From Thermocatellispora tengchongensis (GTDB lineage Bacteria; Actinomycetota; Actinomycetes; Streptosporangiales; Streptosporangiaceae): a DNA stretch of 64,000 bases. The stretch's first letter is position 1; every line of letters starts with the position of its first letter. The position numbers and the translations under genes were made by a program. Location: the NCBI RefSeq assembly GCF_014202315.1, contig NZ_JACHGN010000003.1, positions 186,001-250,000 of the forward strand, written 5' to 3'. The notes under the pieces were generated by a model that was given only the letters and a program-made list of their open reading frames with translations, was not told the origin of the DNA and did no database searches. Shown piece by piece: positions 1 through 8,789 of this stretch.

Positions 1-39
1 CGCGACCGCGAACTCCGAGCTCCGCAGCGAGGAGATGGC

Positions 40-879
40 ATGACAGTGCTCGATGAGATCCTGGACGGGGTGCGGGAAGACCTCGCCGACAGGCAGCGGG
101 CCGTGTCGCTCGACGAGCTCAAGCGGCGCGCCGAGCGCGCGCCCGACCCCAAGGACGCCTACGCCGCCCTGGGCGGCGACAAGGTCTCGGTCATCGCCGA
201 GGTCAAGCGGTCGAGCCCGTCCAAGGGCGCCCTGGCCGCCATCGCCGACCCGGCGGCCCTGGCCGCCGACTACGAGGCGGGCGGCGCCCACGTGATCAGC
301 GTGCTGACCGAGCGGCGCCGCTTCGCCGGCACGCTGGACGACCTGGCCGCGGTGCGCGCCGCCGTGGACATCCCGATCCTGCGCAAGGACTTCATCGTCA
401 CCTCCTACCAGCTCTGGGAGGCGCGGGCCTACGGCGCCGACCTGGCGCTGCTGATCGTGGCCGCGCTGGACCAGAACGCGCTGGTGTCGCTGATCGAGCG
501 GGCCGAGTCCATCGGCCTGGCGCCGCTCGTCGAGGTGCACACCGAGGAGGAGACCGAGCGCGCGCTCGCCGCCGGGGCCAAGATCATCGGGATCAACGCG
601 CGCGACCTGAAAACCCTCCAGGTCGACCGCGAGGTCTTCGCGAAGCTCGCGCCGAAGATCCCCGACGGTATCATCAAGATCGCCGAGTCCGGGGTCCGAG
701 GCCCCCACGACCTGCTCGCGTACGCCCGTGCGGGCGCCGACGCGGTGCTCGTGGGCGAGAGCCTGGTCACCGGCAAGGACCCCAAGGCCGCCGTCGTCGA
801 TCTGGTCACCGCCGGGGCGCATCCGGCGACGCGATTCGACGCCACGCGCCCTGACCAAGGATCAGAGGGACACCAGTGA
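40..879 (+). CDS. trpC: Indole-3-glycerol-phosphate synthase
   Basis: TrpC converts 1-(2-carboxyphenylamino)-1-deoxyribulose 5-phosphate to indole-3-glycerol phosphate, the fourth step of tryptophan synthesis, in the cytoplasm. The 279-residue protein is a full-length TIM barrel. Family motifs are visible in order: [12 protein letters not shown] (residues about 52-63, catalytic Glu and Lys), LRKDFI (second catalytic Lys), GINARDL and IAESGV (phosphate-binding end). The ATG is preceded by a GAGGAG Shine-Dalgarno. The stop overlaps the GTG start of trpB by four bases, so translation is probably coupled. The last 20 residues are Pro/Asp-rich and less conserved. The first genes of the operon presumably lie upstream of the window. 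Confidence 0.97.
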   Translation: MTVLDEILDGVREDLADRQRAVSLDELKRRAERAPDPKDAYAALGGDKVSVIAEVKRSSPSKGALAAIADPAALAADYEAGGAHVISVLTERRRFAGTLDDLAAVRAAVDIPILRKDFIVTSYQLWEARAYGADLALLIVAALDQNALVSLIERAESIGLAPLVEVHTEEETERALAAGAKIIGINARDLKTLQVDREVFAKLAPKIPDGIIKIAESGVRGPHDLLAYARAGADAVLVGESLVTGKDPKAAVVDLVTAGAHPATRFDATRPDQGSEGHQ

Positions 880-2132
880 CCACATCCAACGCGCCCGCCG
901 AGGGCGCCCTGATCACCGCGGCCGACTTCGCCGGCGGCGGCCCGCACGGCGACGACCCCGACATCCGGGGCAAGTTCGGCATCTTCGGCGGGCGCTACGT
1001 GCCCGAGGCGCTCATCCCGGCCCTGGACGAGGTCGCCAGGACCTACGAGGAGGCCAAGCGCGACCCCGAGTTCCTGCGCGAGTTCGACCACCTGCTGCGC
1101 ACCTACGCCGGCCGCCCGACCACGCTGACCGACGTGCCGCGCTTCTCCGAGCAGGCCGGCGGGGCCCGGATCGTGCTCAAGCGCGAGGACCTCACCCACA
1201 CCGGCGCGCACAAGATCAACAATGTGATCGGCCAGGCGCTGCTGACCAAGCGGCTCGGCAAGACCCGGGTGATCGCCGAGACCGGCGCCGGCCAGCACGG
1301 CGTGGCCACCGCGACCGCCGCGGCCCTGCTCGGCCTGGAGTGCGTGATCTACATGGGCGCCGTCGACTGCGAGCGCCAGGCGCTCAACGTCGCCCGCATG
1401 AAGCTGCTCGGCGCCACCGTCGTGCCCGTCCACAACGGCAGCAAGACCCTCAAGGACGCCATCAACGAGGCGTTCCGCGACTGGGTCACCAACGTGGACC
1501 ACACCCACTACCTCTTCGGCACCGTCGCGGGCCCGCACCCGTTCCCCGAGATCGTGCGCGACTTCGCCCGGATCATCGGGGTCGAGGCCCGCCGCCAGAT
1601 GCTGGAGCTCACCGGCAGGCTGCCCGACGCGGTGTGCGCGGCCGTCGGCGGCGGCTCCAACGCGATCGGCATCTTCCACGCCTTCATCGGCGACGAGGGG
1701 GTTCGGCTCCACGGCTACGAGGCCGCCGGGCACGGCCTGGAGAGCGGCGAGCACGCGCTCACCCTCACCGCGGGCAGCGTCGGCGTGCTGCACGGCGCGC
1801 GCACGTACGTGCTGCAGGACGACGAGGGCCAGACCATCGAGTCGCACTCGATCTCGGCCGGCCTCGACTACCCCGGGGTGGGCCCCGAGCACGCCTGGCT
1901 CAAGGACTCCGGCAGGGCGACCTACCACGGCGTCACCGACGACGAGGCCATGCAGGCGTTCTCGCTGCTCGCCCGCACCGAGGGCATCATCCCGGCCATC
2001 GAGTCCTCCCACGCGCTGGCGGGCGCGCTGAAGCTCGGCCGCGAGCTGGGCCCGGAGGCGACCATCCTGGTCAACCTCTCCGGACGCGGGGACAAGGACA
2101 TGGGCACCGCCATGAAGTACTTCAACCTGTAG
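876..2132 (+). CDS. trpB: Tryptophan synthase beta chain
   Basis: TrpB is the PLP-dependent subunit that condenses indole with L-serine to give tryptophan; it works as an alpha2-beta2 complex with TrpA. The 418-residue product shows HTGAHKINN, with the PLP-binding lysine at residue 113, the ETGAGQHG substrate loop, and the glycine-rich phosphate cradle GGGSNAIG. It starts at GTG 876, sharing four bases with the trpC stop. The N-terminal 25 residues (Ala/Gly-rich) extend beyond the usual enzyme start, which is common in actinomycetes. It is followed 60 bp later by trpA. Confidence 0.97.
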   Translation: MTTSNAPAEGALITAADFAGGGPHGDDPDIRGKFGIFGGRYVPEALIPALDEVARTYEEAKRDPEFLREFDHLLRTYAGRPTTLTDVPRFSEQAGGARIVLKREDLTHTGAHKINNVIGQALLTKRLGKTRVIAETGAGQHGVATATAAALLGLECVIYMGAVDCERQALNVARMKLLGATVVPVHNGSKTLKDAINEAFRDWVTNVDHTHYLFGTVAGPHPFPEIVRDFARIIGVEARRQMLELTGRLPDAVCAAVGGGSNAIGIFHAFIGDEGVRLHGYEAAGHGLESGEHALTLTAGSVGVLHGARTYVLQDDEGQTIESHSISAGLDYPGVGPEHAWLKDSGRATYHGVTDDEAMQAFSLLARTEGIIPAIESSHALAGALKLGRELGPEATILVNLSGRGDKDMGTAMKYFNL

Positions 2133-2192
2133 GTCAGCACGGCGTCAGCACGGCGGCCCGCCGGACATGCCCGACTAAGGACACCATCCACA

Positions 2193-2987
2193 ATGACGAC
2201 ACTTGCCTCCGTATTCGAACGGGCCCGGTCCGAGGGCCGCGCCGCGCTGATCGGATACCTGCCCGCCGGCTTTCCCACCAAGGAAGGCGGCATCGCCGCC
2301 GCCACGGCCATGGTCGAGGCGGGCTGCGACGTGATCGAGATCGGCCTGCCCTACTCCGACCCGCTCATGGACGGCCCGACCATCCAGGACGCCGTGCACC
2401 GCTCGCTCAGCAACGGCACCCGCATCGCCGACGTGCTGCGCACGGTCGAGGGCGTGGCCGCGACCGGGGCCGCCACCCTGGTCATGACCTACTGGAACCC
2501 GATCGACCGCTACGGCGCCGACCGCTTCGCCCGCGCCCTGGCCGACGCGGGCGGCGCGGGCACGATCACGCCCGACCTCACGCCCGAGGAGGCCGCGCCG
2601 TGGCGCGAGGCCTCGGCCGGGGCCGGGATCGACACGGTGTTCCTGGTGGCGCCCAGCTCCACCGACGAGCGCATCCAGGCCGTCGCCGAGTGCTGCACCG
2701 GCTTCGTGTACGCCGCCTCGCTCATGGGCGTCACAGGGGCCAGAGAGACCGTCAGCTCGGCCGCCGAGTCGCTGGTCAAGCGCACCCGCGCGCACACCGA
2801 GCTGCCCGTGTGCGTCGGCCTCGGCGTCGGCACCGGCGCGCAGGCCGCCGAGGTGGCCGGCTACGCCGACGGCGTCATCGTGGGCTCGGCCTTCATCCGC
2901 CGCCTCCTCGACGCGCCCGACGAGGCCACCGGCCTCGCCGCCGTGCGCGAGCTGGCCGCGGAGCTGGCCAAGGGCGTACGCGCCTGA
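2193..2987 (+). CDS. trpA: Tryptophan synthase alpha chain
   Basis: TrpA cleaves indole-3-glycerol phosphate to indole and glyceraldehyde 3-phosphate, and channels the indole to TrpB. The 264-residue TIM barrel has VIEIGLPYSDPLMDGPT, which carries both catalytic acids (the Glu of EIG and the Asp of MDG, equivalent to Glu49 and Asp60 of the enteric enzyme). The phosphate site GLGVGTG and the terminal GSAF are also present. The 60-bp gap after trpB contains a direct duplication of GTCAGCACGGC. The Shine-Dalgarno (AAGGA, about 12 nt upstream of the ATG) is rather distant. This is the last gene of the trp operon; a hairpin follows. Confidence 0.97.
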   Translation: MTTLASVFERARSEGRAALIGYLPAGFPTKEGGIAAATAMVEAGCDVIEIGLPYSDPLMDGPTIQDAVHRSLSNGTRIADVLRTVEGVAATGAATLVMTYWNPIDRYGADRFARALADAGGAGTITPDLTPEEAAPWREASAGAGIDTVFLVAPSSTDERIQAVAECCTGFVYAASLMGVTGARETVSSAAESLVKRTRAHTELPVCVGLGVGTGAQAAEVAGYADGVIVGSAFIRRLLDAPDEATGLAAVRELAAELAKGVRA

Positions 2988-3000
2988 CCGTGCCCCACCC

Positions 3001-3027
3001 GCCGGCGCCCGCCACGGCGGCGCCGGC
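3001..3027 (+). terminator. Probable trp operon terminator hairpin
   Basis: Immediately after trpA, GCCGGCGCCCGCC and GGCGGCGCCGGC form an approximately 12-bp stem with a one-base bulge and a very small loop. There is no T tract, as is usual for actinobacterial terminators. Confidence 0.5.
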
Positions 3028-3087
3028 CCGCTTCCGCACACCCGATGCCCGATATCCGGCCGCCGTGCCCGGCCGCCGCGCCTGACC

Positions 3088-3195
3088 GCCGTGTCCGGTG
3101 TGCTGTGCCAGAGCGCCGTGTCCGGTGTGCTGTGCCAGAGCGCCGTGTCCGGTGTGCTGTGCCAGAGCGCCGTGCCCGGTGTCCTGTGCCTGACC
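3088..3195. repeat. 27-bp tandem repeat (three perfect copies plus a decayed one)
   Basis: Three identical 27-bp units begin at 3088, 3115 and 3142 (each opens GCCGTGTCCGGTGTGCTGTG). A decayed fourth unit lies at 3169-3195, and further degenerate remnants on both sides. The repeat sits in the 390-bp gene-free stretch between trpA and the MauE-like gene. Every unit is open in several frames, but none has a convincing start, so I do not call a gene here. The promoter of the following operon should lie in about 3230-3370, where base composition becomes less G-rich. Confidence 0.9.
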
Positions 3196-3377
3196 GGCGT
3201 GCCCGGTCGTCCTGCCCTGTTTTGTCCCGCCGAAGCCCTGATTACGGGCAAGAGCGTGTTCGAACGTCGCCTTATCGCGCGCTTATCGGCGGCATGCTGA
3301 GATGACAGCGGGTACTGTGCGCATCCATGGCGGTTGCGCCATCCCCGGTTTACGGACCGCGTCCTTTCGAGGAGACC

Positions 3378-4001
3378 ATGGTGCTCGTGACGTCCGACCA
3401 TCCCGCCCCAGTGAGGTCGCGCAGTGTCCAAAGAGCGCTACCCTGGGTGACGACCGCGGCGCGGCTCGTTGTGGCCGGCGTGCTGATCGTGGCCGGCTGG
3501 CTCAAGATCGGCAATCCGGCCCTGTCCGTCCGCGCGGTCGAGGCATACGAGCTGCTGCCCGGCTCGGTCGCCACGGTGGTGGGCTACGGCCTGCCGATCC
3601 TGGAGATCGTCGTCGGGGTGCTGCTGGTGGTCGGGCTCCTCACCCGGGCCGCGGGGATCGTCTCCGCGCTGCTCATGCTGGCGTTCGTCATCGGCATCGC
3701 CTCGGCGTGGGCGCGCGGCCTCCTCATCGACTGCGGCTGCTTCGGCGGCGGCGGCCGGCTCGAGGAGGGTCAGGACCCCGGCTACCTGTGGGAGATCATC
3801 CGTGACTTCGGGATCTTCCTGCTGGCCGCCTGGATCGTCTGGTTCGCGCCCGGCCGGTTCGCGCTCGACTCGGCGCTGGGCATCGCACCGGAGCGAGAGC
3901 CGTACGACCAGGCAGACGGCCTGGACCTGGACGACGAGCACGACGCCGACGACGCCGGTGACGAGGCCGGAGGGGCGTCAGACGAGAAGGAGAACGGCTG
4001 A
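3378..4001 (+). CDS. MauE/DoxX-family membrane protein
   Basis: A four-helix integral membrane protein of about 207 residues. MauE/DoxX relatives supply or hold reducing equivalents for periplasmic thiol chemistry; this role is inferred from family and context. Hydrophobic segments lie at about residues 20-40, 55-75, 80-100 and 135-155. The DCGCFGG motif (Cys119 and Cys121) after the third helix is the MauE hallmark. The C-terminal 45 residues are strongly acidic (Asp/Glu-rich). The chosen ATG 3378 follows GAGGAG at short spacing; an ATG at 3327 would add 17 residues without a ribosome-binding site, and GTG 3387 is another option. The stop overlaps the next ATG by one base (TGATG), so it is co-expressed with the DsbA-like gene. 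Confidence 0.85.
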   Translation: MVLVTSDHPAPVRSRSVQRALPWVTTAARLVVAGVLIVAGWLKIGNPALSVRAVEAYELLPGSVATVVGYGLPILEIVVGVLLVVGLLTRAAGIVSALLMLAFVIGIASAWARGLLIDCGCFGGGGRLEEGQDPGYLWEIIRDFGIFLLAAWIVWFAPGRFALDSALGIAPEREPYDQADGLDLDDEHDADDAGDEAGGASDEKENG

Positions 4002-4753
4002 TGGGCGGGAAGGCCGCGCGGACATCCGCGGCACGCGACCAGATCAGGGCGCAACGCGAGGCCGAGAAGAAGCGCGAGAAGCGCAGGCGCATGGTGACCA
4101 TCGCCACCGCGGCGGTCGTCGCCGTGGCCGCGATCGCCGCCGGGGCCTGGTACTCCGCCCTCCAGAGCCGCTCGGAGACCGCCGGGGCGGACACCGCGCC
4201 CGTGACGGTGCAGGCCGACGGCTCGGCCGTGATGGCGATGCCGGGGGTGGAGAAGCCGGTCCTGGACATCTATGAGGACTTCCAGTGCCCGGCGTGCAAG
4301 GCGCTGGAGGAGACCAGCGGCAACACGATCAAGAACCTCGCGGCCGAGGGCAAGGTCAAGGTGGTCTTCCACCCGATCACGATCTTCGGCCAGGAGCCCA
4401 CCAAGAGCAACTCGGTCCGCGCCGGGGCCGCGGCCCGCTGCGTGCCCTCCGGGCAGTGGCTGGCCTACCACGACAAGCTGTTCGAGGGCCAGCCCAGCGA
4501 GACCGTGGAGGGCTTCAAGGTCGAGGAACTCGTGGCCTGGGGCAAGGAGGTCGGCGTCACCGACCCCGGCTTCGAGAAGTGCGTGACCTCGCAGCAGCAC
4601 GCCAAGGCGCAGCAGGACTACAGCACGAAGGTGCTCGACTCCGGCGCCGTCACCAAGGGCACCCCGACCGTCCGGCTCAACGGCACCGAGCTGGAGGACA
4701 CCGCCTTCCGCCCGGCCGATCTACGCCAAGCCGTTCTCGACGCGGCGAAGTAG
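4001..4753 (+). CDS. Membrane-anchored DsbA-like thiol-disulfide oxidoreductase
   Basis: A 250-residue protein with a short, very basic cytoplasmic N-terminus (residues 1-30), one transmembrane helix (about 31-50) and an extracytoplasmic thioredoxin-fold domain with an alpha-helical insert. The active site is C96-P-A-C99 in DFQCPACK, and the cis-proline loop is GTPTV (Pro222). Two further cysteines (RCVPS and KCVTS) could form a structural disulfide. It probably oxidises or isomerises disulfides in secreted proteins. It is translationally coupled to the MauE-like gene, whose family commonly partners such proteins. Confidence 0.9.
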   Translation: MGGKAARTSAARDQIRAQREAEKKREKRRRMVTIATAAVVAVAAIAAGAWYSALQSRSETAGADTAPVTVQADGSAVMAMPGVEKPVLDIYEDFQCPACKALEETSGNTIKNLAAEGKVKVVFHPITIFGQEPTKSNSVRAGAAARCVPSGQWLAYHDKLFEGQPSETVEGFKVEELVAWGKEVGVTDPGFEKCVTSQQHAKAQQDYSTKVLDSGAVTKGTPTVRLNGTELEDTAFRPADLRQAVLDAAK

Positions 4754-4779
4754 CCGCCGAGCCTGTACTGTCACCTGAC

Positions 4780-5949
4780 ATGCCCCTCGCCTCGATTCCA
4801 AGCCCGTCGACCGGGGTCTGGTACCTCGGTCCGATCCCGCTGCGGGCCTACGCTCTGTGCATCATGCTCGGCGTCGTCGCCGCCGTGTGGCTCGGCGAGC
4901 GCCGCTGGCGCGCCCGCGGCGGCGCGCCGGGCACGATCCTCGACCTGGCCATCTGGGCCGTGCCCTTCGGCCTGGTCGGCGGGCGCCTCTACCACGTCAT
5001 CACCGACTGGCGGCTCTACTTCGGGCCCGAGGCCCCGAACCAGCCGATCGAGGCGCTGTTCATCTGGAACGGCGGCCTCGGCATCTGGGGCGCCATCGCG
5101 CTCGGCGGGGTCGGGGTGTGGCTCGGCTGCCGCAGGCGCGGCATCTCGCTGACCGCCGTCGCCGACACGGTCGCGCCGGGCATCGCCCTGGCCCAGGCCA
5201 TCGGGCGCTGGGGCAACTACTTCAACCAGGAGCTGTTCGGCGGTCCCACCGACCTGCCGTGGGGCCTGGAGATCGACCCCGGCCGCCCCGGCACCGTCCC
5301 GGGCGAGGACACCTACCACCCGACGTTCCTGTACGAGTCCATCTGGGACGTCGGCCTGGCCCTGCTGCTGATCTACCTCGGCGGCAGGTTCGGCTTCCGG
5401 TACGGCCGCCTGTTCGCCCTGTACGTCGCGGGCTACACGCTCGGCCGGTTCTGGATCGAGGGGCTGCGGGTCGACTGGGTCGGCGGCGTGGACCACGCCG
5501 TGGAGCTGCTCGGGCTGCGGATCAACCAGTGGACCGCGCTCGTGCTGTTCGCCGGCGCCCTGGTCTACTTCTGGCTGACCAGGAACAAGCAGGGCGAGGA
5601 GTCCCTGGGCGTACCGGCCGAGGACGACGGCGACGGCCCGGCCGGGGAGCCCGCGGAGAAGACCGGCGCCGACGCCGACGCCGATTCCCGCGAGAAGGCC
5701 GAGGTGGACGCCGAGACCGAGCCCGCTGACAAGGCCGACGCGAAGAGCGACGCCGACGCGAAGAGCGACACCGACGCGAAGGCCGAGGCCGGGGCGAAGA
5801 GCGAGGCCGGTCTCGCTGGTGACGCCGTGCGCGACGCCGAAGGGCGCGAGGAGCCCGACGGGGCCCTCGACCCCGCGCACGACGCCGAGCAGGCCGACGA
5901 GGAGGAGGTCGCGGTCGCCGCGAGTGAGAGCGAGGCGCGCGGCAGATGA
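4780..5949 (+). CDS. lgt: Prolipoprotein diacylglyceryl transferase with acidic C-terminal tail
   Basis: Lgt transfers diacylglycerol from phosphatidylglycerol to the lipobox cysteine of prolipoproteins in the inner membrane. About 270 residues form the multi-pass enzyme. Visible signatures are PLRAYALC near the N-terminus, GRLYHVITDW (catalytic-region His) and GRWGNYFNQELFG, the Lgt signature. Residues from about 280 to 389 are a hydrophilic Asp/Glu/Ala/Lys-rich extension with imperfect DAKSDADAKS-type repeats, absent from short Lgt proteins but common in actinomycetes. It starts at ATG 4780, 26 bp after the DsbA-like gene. At least two lipoproteins in this window (25.7 and 23.0 kb) would be its substrates. 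Confidence 0.95.
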   Translation: MPLASIPSPSTGVWYLGPIPLRAYALCIMLGVVAAVWLGERRWRARGGAPGTILDLAIWAVPFGLVGGRLYHVITDWRLYFGPEAPNQPIEALFIWNGGLGIWGAIALGGVGVWLGCRRRGISLTAVADTVAPGIALAQAIGRWGNYFNQELFGGPTDLPWGLEIDPGRPGTVPGEDTYHPTFLYESIWDVGLALLLIYLGGRFGFRYGRLFALYVAGYTLGRFWIEGLRVDWVGGVDHAVELLGLRINQWTALVLFAGALVYFWLTRNKQGEESLGVPAEDDGDGPAGEPAEKTGADADADSREKAEVDAETEPADKADAKSDADAKSDTDAKAEAGAKSEAGLAGDAVRDAEGREEPDGALDPAHDAEQADEEEVAVAASESEARGR

Positions 5950-6668
5950 GCGAGGCCGGCGGGCCCGGGGGACGCGCCGAGATCCACCACCAGCACCGTG
6001 ATGTCACGGGCGGGTGGCTGCGCCCTTCGGTGTTCGGGGCGATGGACGGGCTGGTGTCCAACTTCGCGCTGATCGCCGGTGTGGCGGGCGGCACGTCCGA
6101 GACCAGGGTGATCGCGCTGGCCGGGATCGCCGGGCTCGCCGCCGGAGCGTTCTCCATGGCGGGCGGCGAGTACGTCTCGGTGGCCAGCCAGCGCGAGCTG
6201 GCGCTCGCCGAGATCGCCGTGGAGAGGCGCGAGATCGCGCACAGCCCAGAGGCGGAGGAGCAGGAACTGGCCCAGCTCTACGAGCAGCGCGGCGTCACGC
6301 CCGACGTGGCCGCCGAGGTGGCGCACCAGATCTCCCGGGACCCCGAGCGCGCCCTGTACGTTCACGCGCGCGCCGAGCTGGGGGTCGATCCCGCCGACCT
6401 GCCCTCGCCCAGGCTCGCCGCGTTCTCCTCGTTCCTGTCCTTCGCCGTCGGCGCGGCGCTGCCGCTGCTGCCGTACCTGTTCGGTGCGCGCCAGCTCTGG
6501 ATCTCGGCGGTGGTGTCCTCGGTCGCGCTGTTCGCCGCGGGCGCGATCGTGTCCGCGGTGACCGCCCGGTCGTGGTGGTACTCCGGCCTGCGCCAGCTCG
6601 TCGTGGGCGCGGTCGCCGCCGCGCTCACCTTCGGGCTGGGCACGCTGATCGGGGCGAGCGGGCTGTGA
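5946..6668 (+). CDS. VIT1/CCC1-family metal transporter
   Basis: A 240-residue membrane protein of the vacuolar iron transporter (VIT/CCC1) family, expected to move Fe(II) or Mn(II) across the membrane; the ion is not determinable from sequence. The N-terminal VFGAMDGLVSNFALIAGVAGG is the family's first-helix signature. GAFSMAGGEYVS starts the second helix. A cytoplasmic, Glu-rich helical segment (about residues 75-150, including EAEEQELAQLYEQRGV) matches the metal-binding domain. Three more helices follow. The ATG lies inside the end of lgt (ATGA overlap). Confidence 0.9.
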   Translation: MSEAGGPGGRAEIHHQHRDVTGGWLRPSVFGAMDGLVSNFALIAGVAGGTSETRVIALAGIAGLAAGAFSMAGGEYVSVASQRELALAEIAVERREIAHSPEAEEQELAQLYEQRGVTPDVAAEVAHQISRDPERALYVHARAELGVDPADLPSPRLAAFSSFLSFAVGAALPLLPYLFGARQLWISAVVSSVALFAAGAIVSAVTARSWWYSGLRQLVVGAVAAALTFGLGTLIGASGL

Positions 6669-8044
6669 GCCGCGAGCCCACGCGCAGACGCCGCCGTCGT
6701 CCGGGCGACGACGCCCGCCGCCCGTCCCGCCCGCCCGCCGGCGAACCCCCGCCGCCCGGCCGCCGCGCCGCCCCCCAGCCGCCCCCGTACGACGAGCGCG
6801 GCCCGCAGGAGTACCCAGGACCCGCGCAGTACGCCCCGCCGGGCTACGGCGTCCCGGGCTGGGACGCGCCGGGATACCCGCCCGAGCCCCACCGCACCGG
6901 GGAGTACCGGCCCGAGGGCCACCGGGCCGGAGAGTACGGCGCCCCCTACGGGCCCGGAGACCACGGGACGGGCGAGTACGGAACGGGGGAGTACGCGACC
7001 GGGGAGTACGGGCCCGGAAACCACGGGACGGGCGAGTACGGGACCGGGGAGTACGCGACCGGGGAGTACGGGCCGCCGCCCGCCGGTGACGACGCCGAGG
7101 GCGGCTGGCTGGGGCAGCCCGGCGTGGCGCCCCCGCCGCCCGTGGACGGCGGGCGCTCGCGCCGCCGCGCGGCACAGCAGCCGCGGGACGACGGAGGGCG
7201 CAGGAGGCGCCGCGGCCGGCCCGCGCCCGAGCCGGTGCTGCCCCCGCCGCCGCCCGACGAGCACGTGCTGGCCCGGTTCGGCATCACCCGCAAGCAGCAG
7301 CGCATCCTGACCGTCATCGGGGTGACCGCGGGCTCGATCATCGCGCTGGCCGGCCTGACCGCCGCCATCGCCTCCCTCGGCGGCGGCACCTTCGACGAGG
7401 AGCCCGGGGCCGCCGCGGTCGCGGTGGCCGTCAACCTGCCGGACGACTACCAGGGCTGGGGCTCGCCCGCGCTGTTCGCGCCGATCGCCACCCGCGAGGC
7501 CGACCCCGCGCCGCTCACCACCAAGGAGGTCTTCGGCGCCAAGACGCTCAAGGCGGGCCGGATCACGCTGCGGCTCGTCGCCAGCGACACGGTGGCCGAC
7601 TGCGGGGCGGCGATCCAGGGCCAGGAGGTCGCCGACCTCGTCGCCGAGGGCGGCTGCACCCAGGCCGTGCGCGGGCTGTACCTGAGCGCCGACCGCCGCT
7701 ACGTCGCCCAGTACACGATGCTCAACCTGGCCGACACCGAGGCGGCCAACACGCTGGTGGAGGAGCTGAAGACCCGCTACCGCGGCGGCTGGGCGCTGGC
7801 GCTGGCCTCGGAGAAGGCGGCGCTGCCCGTCGGCGGCCACACCGAGGGCAGCGGGCACGCGATGGGCCACTACGCGGGCCTGGTGTGGATCGCCAGGACC
7901 GACGGCGCCGAACCGGGCAGGACCGACGACTTCGTCTCCCTCACGCTGGCCGTGCGCGGGGCGGAGAAGGCCGTCTACCGCCGCGTGGTGGCCAAGACGG
8001 GTGTCCCGTCCTCCGGGCCCTCCGCGCCGTCCTCGCCCGGCTGA
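6665..8044 (+). CDS. Proline-rich single-pass membrane protein with extracellular domain
   Basis: Function unknown. From GTG 6665 (GTGA overlap with the VIT gene) the product is 459 residues. Residues 1-210 are cytoplasmic, disordered and rich in Arg, Pro, Gly and Tyr, with TGEY repeats encoded by a 60-bp DNA duplication. A transmembrane helix follows at about 212-235, then an extracytoplasmic domain of about 200 residues containing two cysteines (VADCG and GGCTQ). That domain is recognisably related to the product of the next gene: both share a FxPI..R..DP.PLT..EVF motif followed by an AC/GCTQA(V/L)R motif. The pair therefore looks like a duplication. The cytoplasmic part may be a phosphorylation or scaffold region; this is speculation. 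Confidence 0.75.
   Translation: MSREPTRRRRRRPGDDARRPSRPPAGEPPPPGRRAAPQPPPYDERGPQEYPGPAQYAPPGYGVPGWDAPGYPPEPHRTGEYRPEGHRAGEYGAPYGPGDHGTGEYGTGEYATGEYGPGNHGTGEYGTGEYATGEYGPPPAGDDAEGGWLGQPGVAPPPPVDGGRSRRRAAQQPRDDGGRRRRRGRPAPEPVLPPPPPDEHVLARFGITRKQQRILTVIGVTAGSIIALAGLTAAIASLGGGTFDEEPGAAAVAVAVNLPDDYQGWGSPALFAPIATREADPAPLTTKEVFGAKTLKAGRITLRLVASDTVADCGAAIQGQEVADLVAEGGCTQAVRGLYLSADRRYVAQYTMLNLADTEAANTLVEELKTRYRGGWALALASEKAALPVGGHTEGSGHAMGHYAGLVWIARTDGAEPGRTDDFVSLTLAVRGAEKAVYRRVVAKTGVPSSGPSAPSSPG
6950..7070. repeat. 60-bp in-frame duplication encoding TGEY repeats
   Basis: Two almost identical 60-bp units, each containing GACGGGCGAGTACGG and ending ACCGGGGAGTAC, lie in frame in the proline-rich region. 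They encode TGEYGTGEYATGEYGPG-type repeats; related single TGEY/AGEY units precede them. Confidence 0.85.
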
Positions 8045-8101
8045 GGCCGCGTCCCGTCACCCCCGCCCGTACCGCAACGCCCCCCGGAGTGATCCGCGCG
8101 C

Positions 8102-8737
8102 ATGTCCACCCGCACCCGCCTGATCGTCGCCGCGGTCGTCTGCGCGCTCGTCGCGGGCGGCGGCGCGTACCTGCTGCTGGGCCGGGGCGACCCGCCGCGG
8201 GCGGCGGTGTTCACTGCCGAGACCAGCACCGCGATCTTCGGCCCGATCGCCGGCCGGGCCCTGGACCCCGAGCCGCTCACCGTCCAGGAGGTCTTCGCCG
8301 CGGCGGAGCTGACGTCCGGCGACACCACGCTGTCGCGCAAGGGCACCGAGACCCTGCCGGCCTGCCAGGACGCCGTCTGGGGCGACGCCGCGACCGCCGC
8401 GGTGGCGGCCTGCACCCAGGCGCTGCGCGCGGTCTACGCCACCGCCGACGGCATGATCGCCGCCCAGTCGGTGATCTTCAATCTGCCCGACTCGGCCGCC
8501 GCCGACCGGCTGGTCCGGGCGCTGGGCCCCGGCGGCGGCTTCGTCCACCTGGCCGAGGGCGTGACCGGCTTCGACGCTGCCCGCAGCCGGGCCCAGGCCC
8601 GCGCCCTGGGCCACTACGTGGCGCTGAACTGGGTCGCCCCGGCGTCCGAGCGGGCCACCCCCGACCTCACCCAGGCGCAGATCGCGCTGGACTCGATCAC
8701 CCGCGCCATGCACGACCGGGTCGTGGCGGCCACCTGA
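8102..8737 (+). CDS. Membrane-anchored protein, paralogue of the upstream gene
   Basis: A 211-residue protein of unknown function with an N-terminal signal-anchor (residues about 7-27) and one extracytoplasmic domain. The domain parallels the C-terminal domain of the upstream 459-residue protein: IFGPIAGRALDPEPLTVQEVF here against LFAPIATREADPAPLT there. Both keep two cysteines (PACQD and AACTQA here) at similar positions, probably a disulfide. The chosen ATG directly begins the basic-plus-hydrophobic anchor. It is 57 bp downstream of its paralogue, on the same strand. Confidence 0.75.
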   Translation: MSTRTRLIVAAVVCALVAGGGAYLLLGRGDPPRAAVFTAETSTAIFGPIAGRALDPEPLTVQEVFAAAELTSGDTTLSRKGTETLPACQDAVWGDAATAAVAACTQALRAVYATADGMIAAQSVIFNLPDSAAADRLVRALGPGGGFVHLAEGVTGFDAARSRAQARALGHYVALNWVAPASERATPDLTQAQIALDSITRAMHDRVVAAT

Positions 8738-8789
8738 GCGCCACGACGGGGCGCAACCGGACGGGCGGGACGTAGCCGGACGGGCGGGG

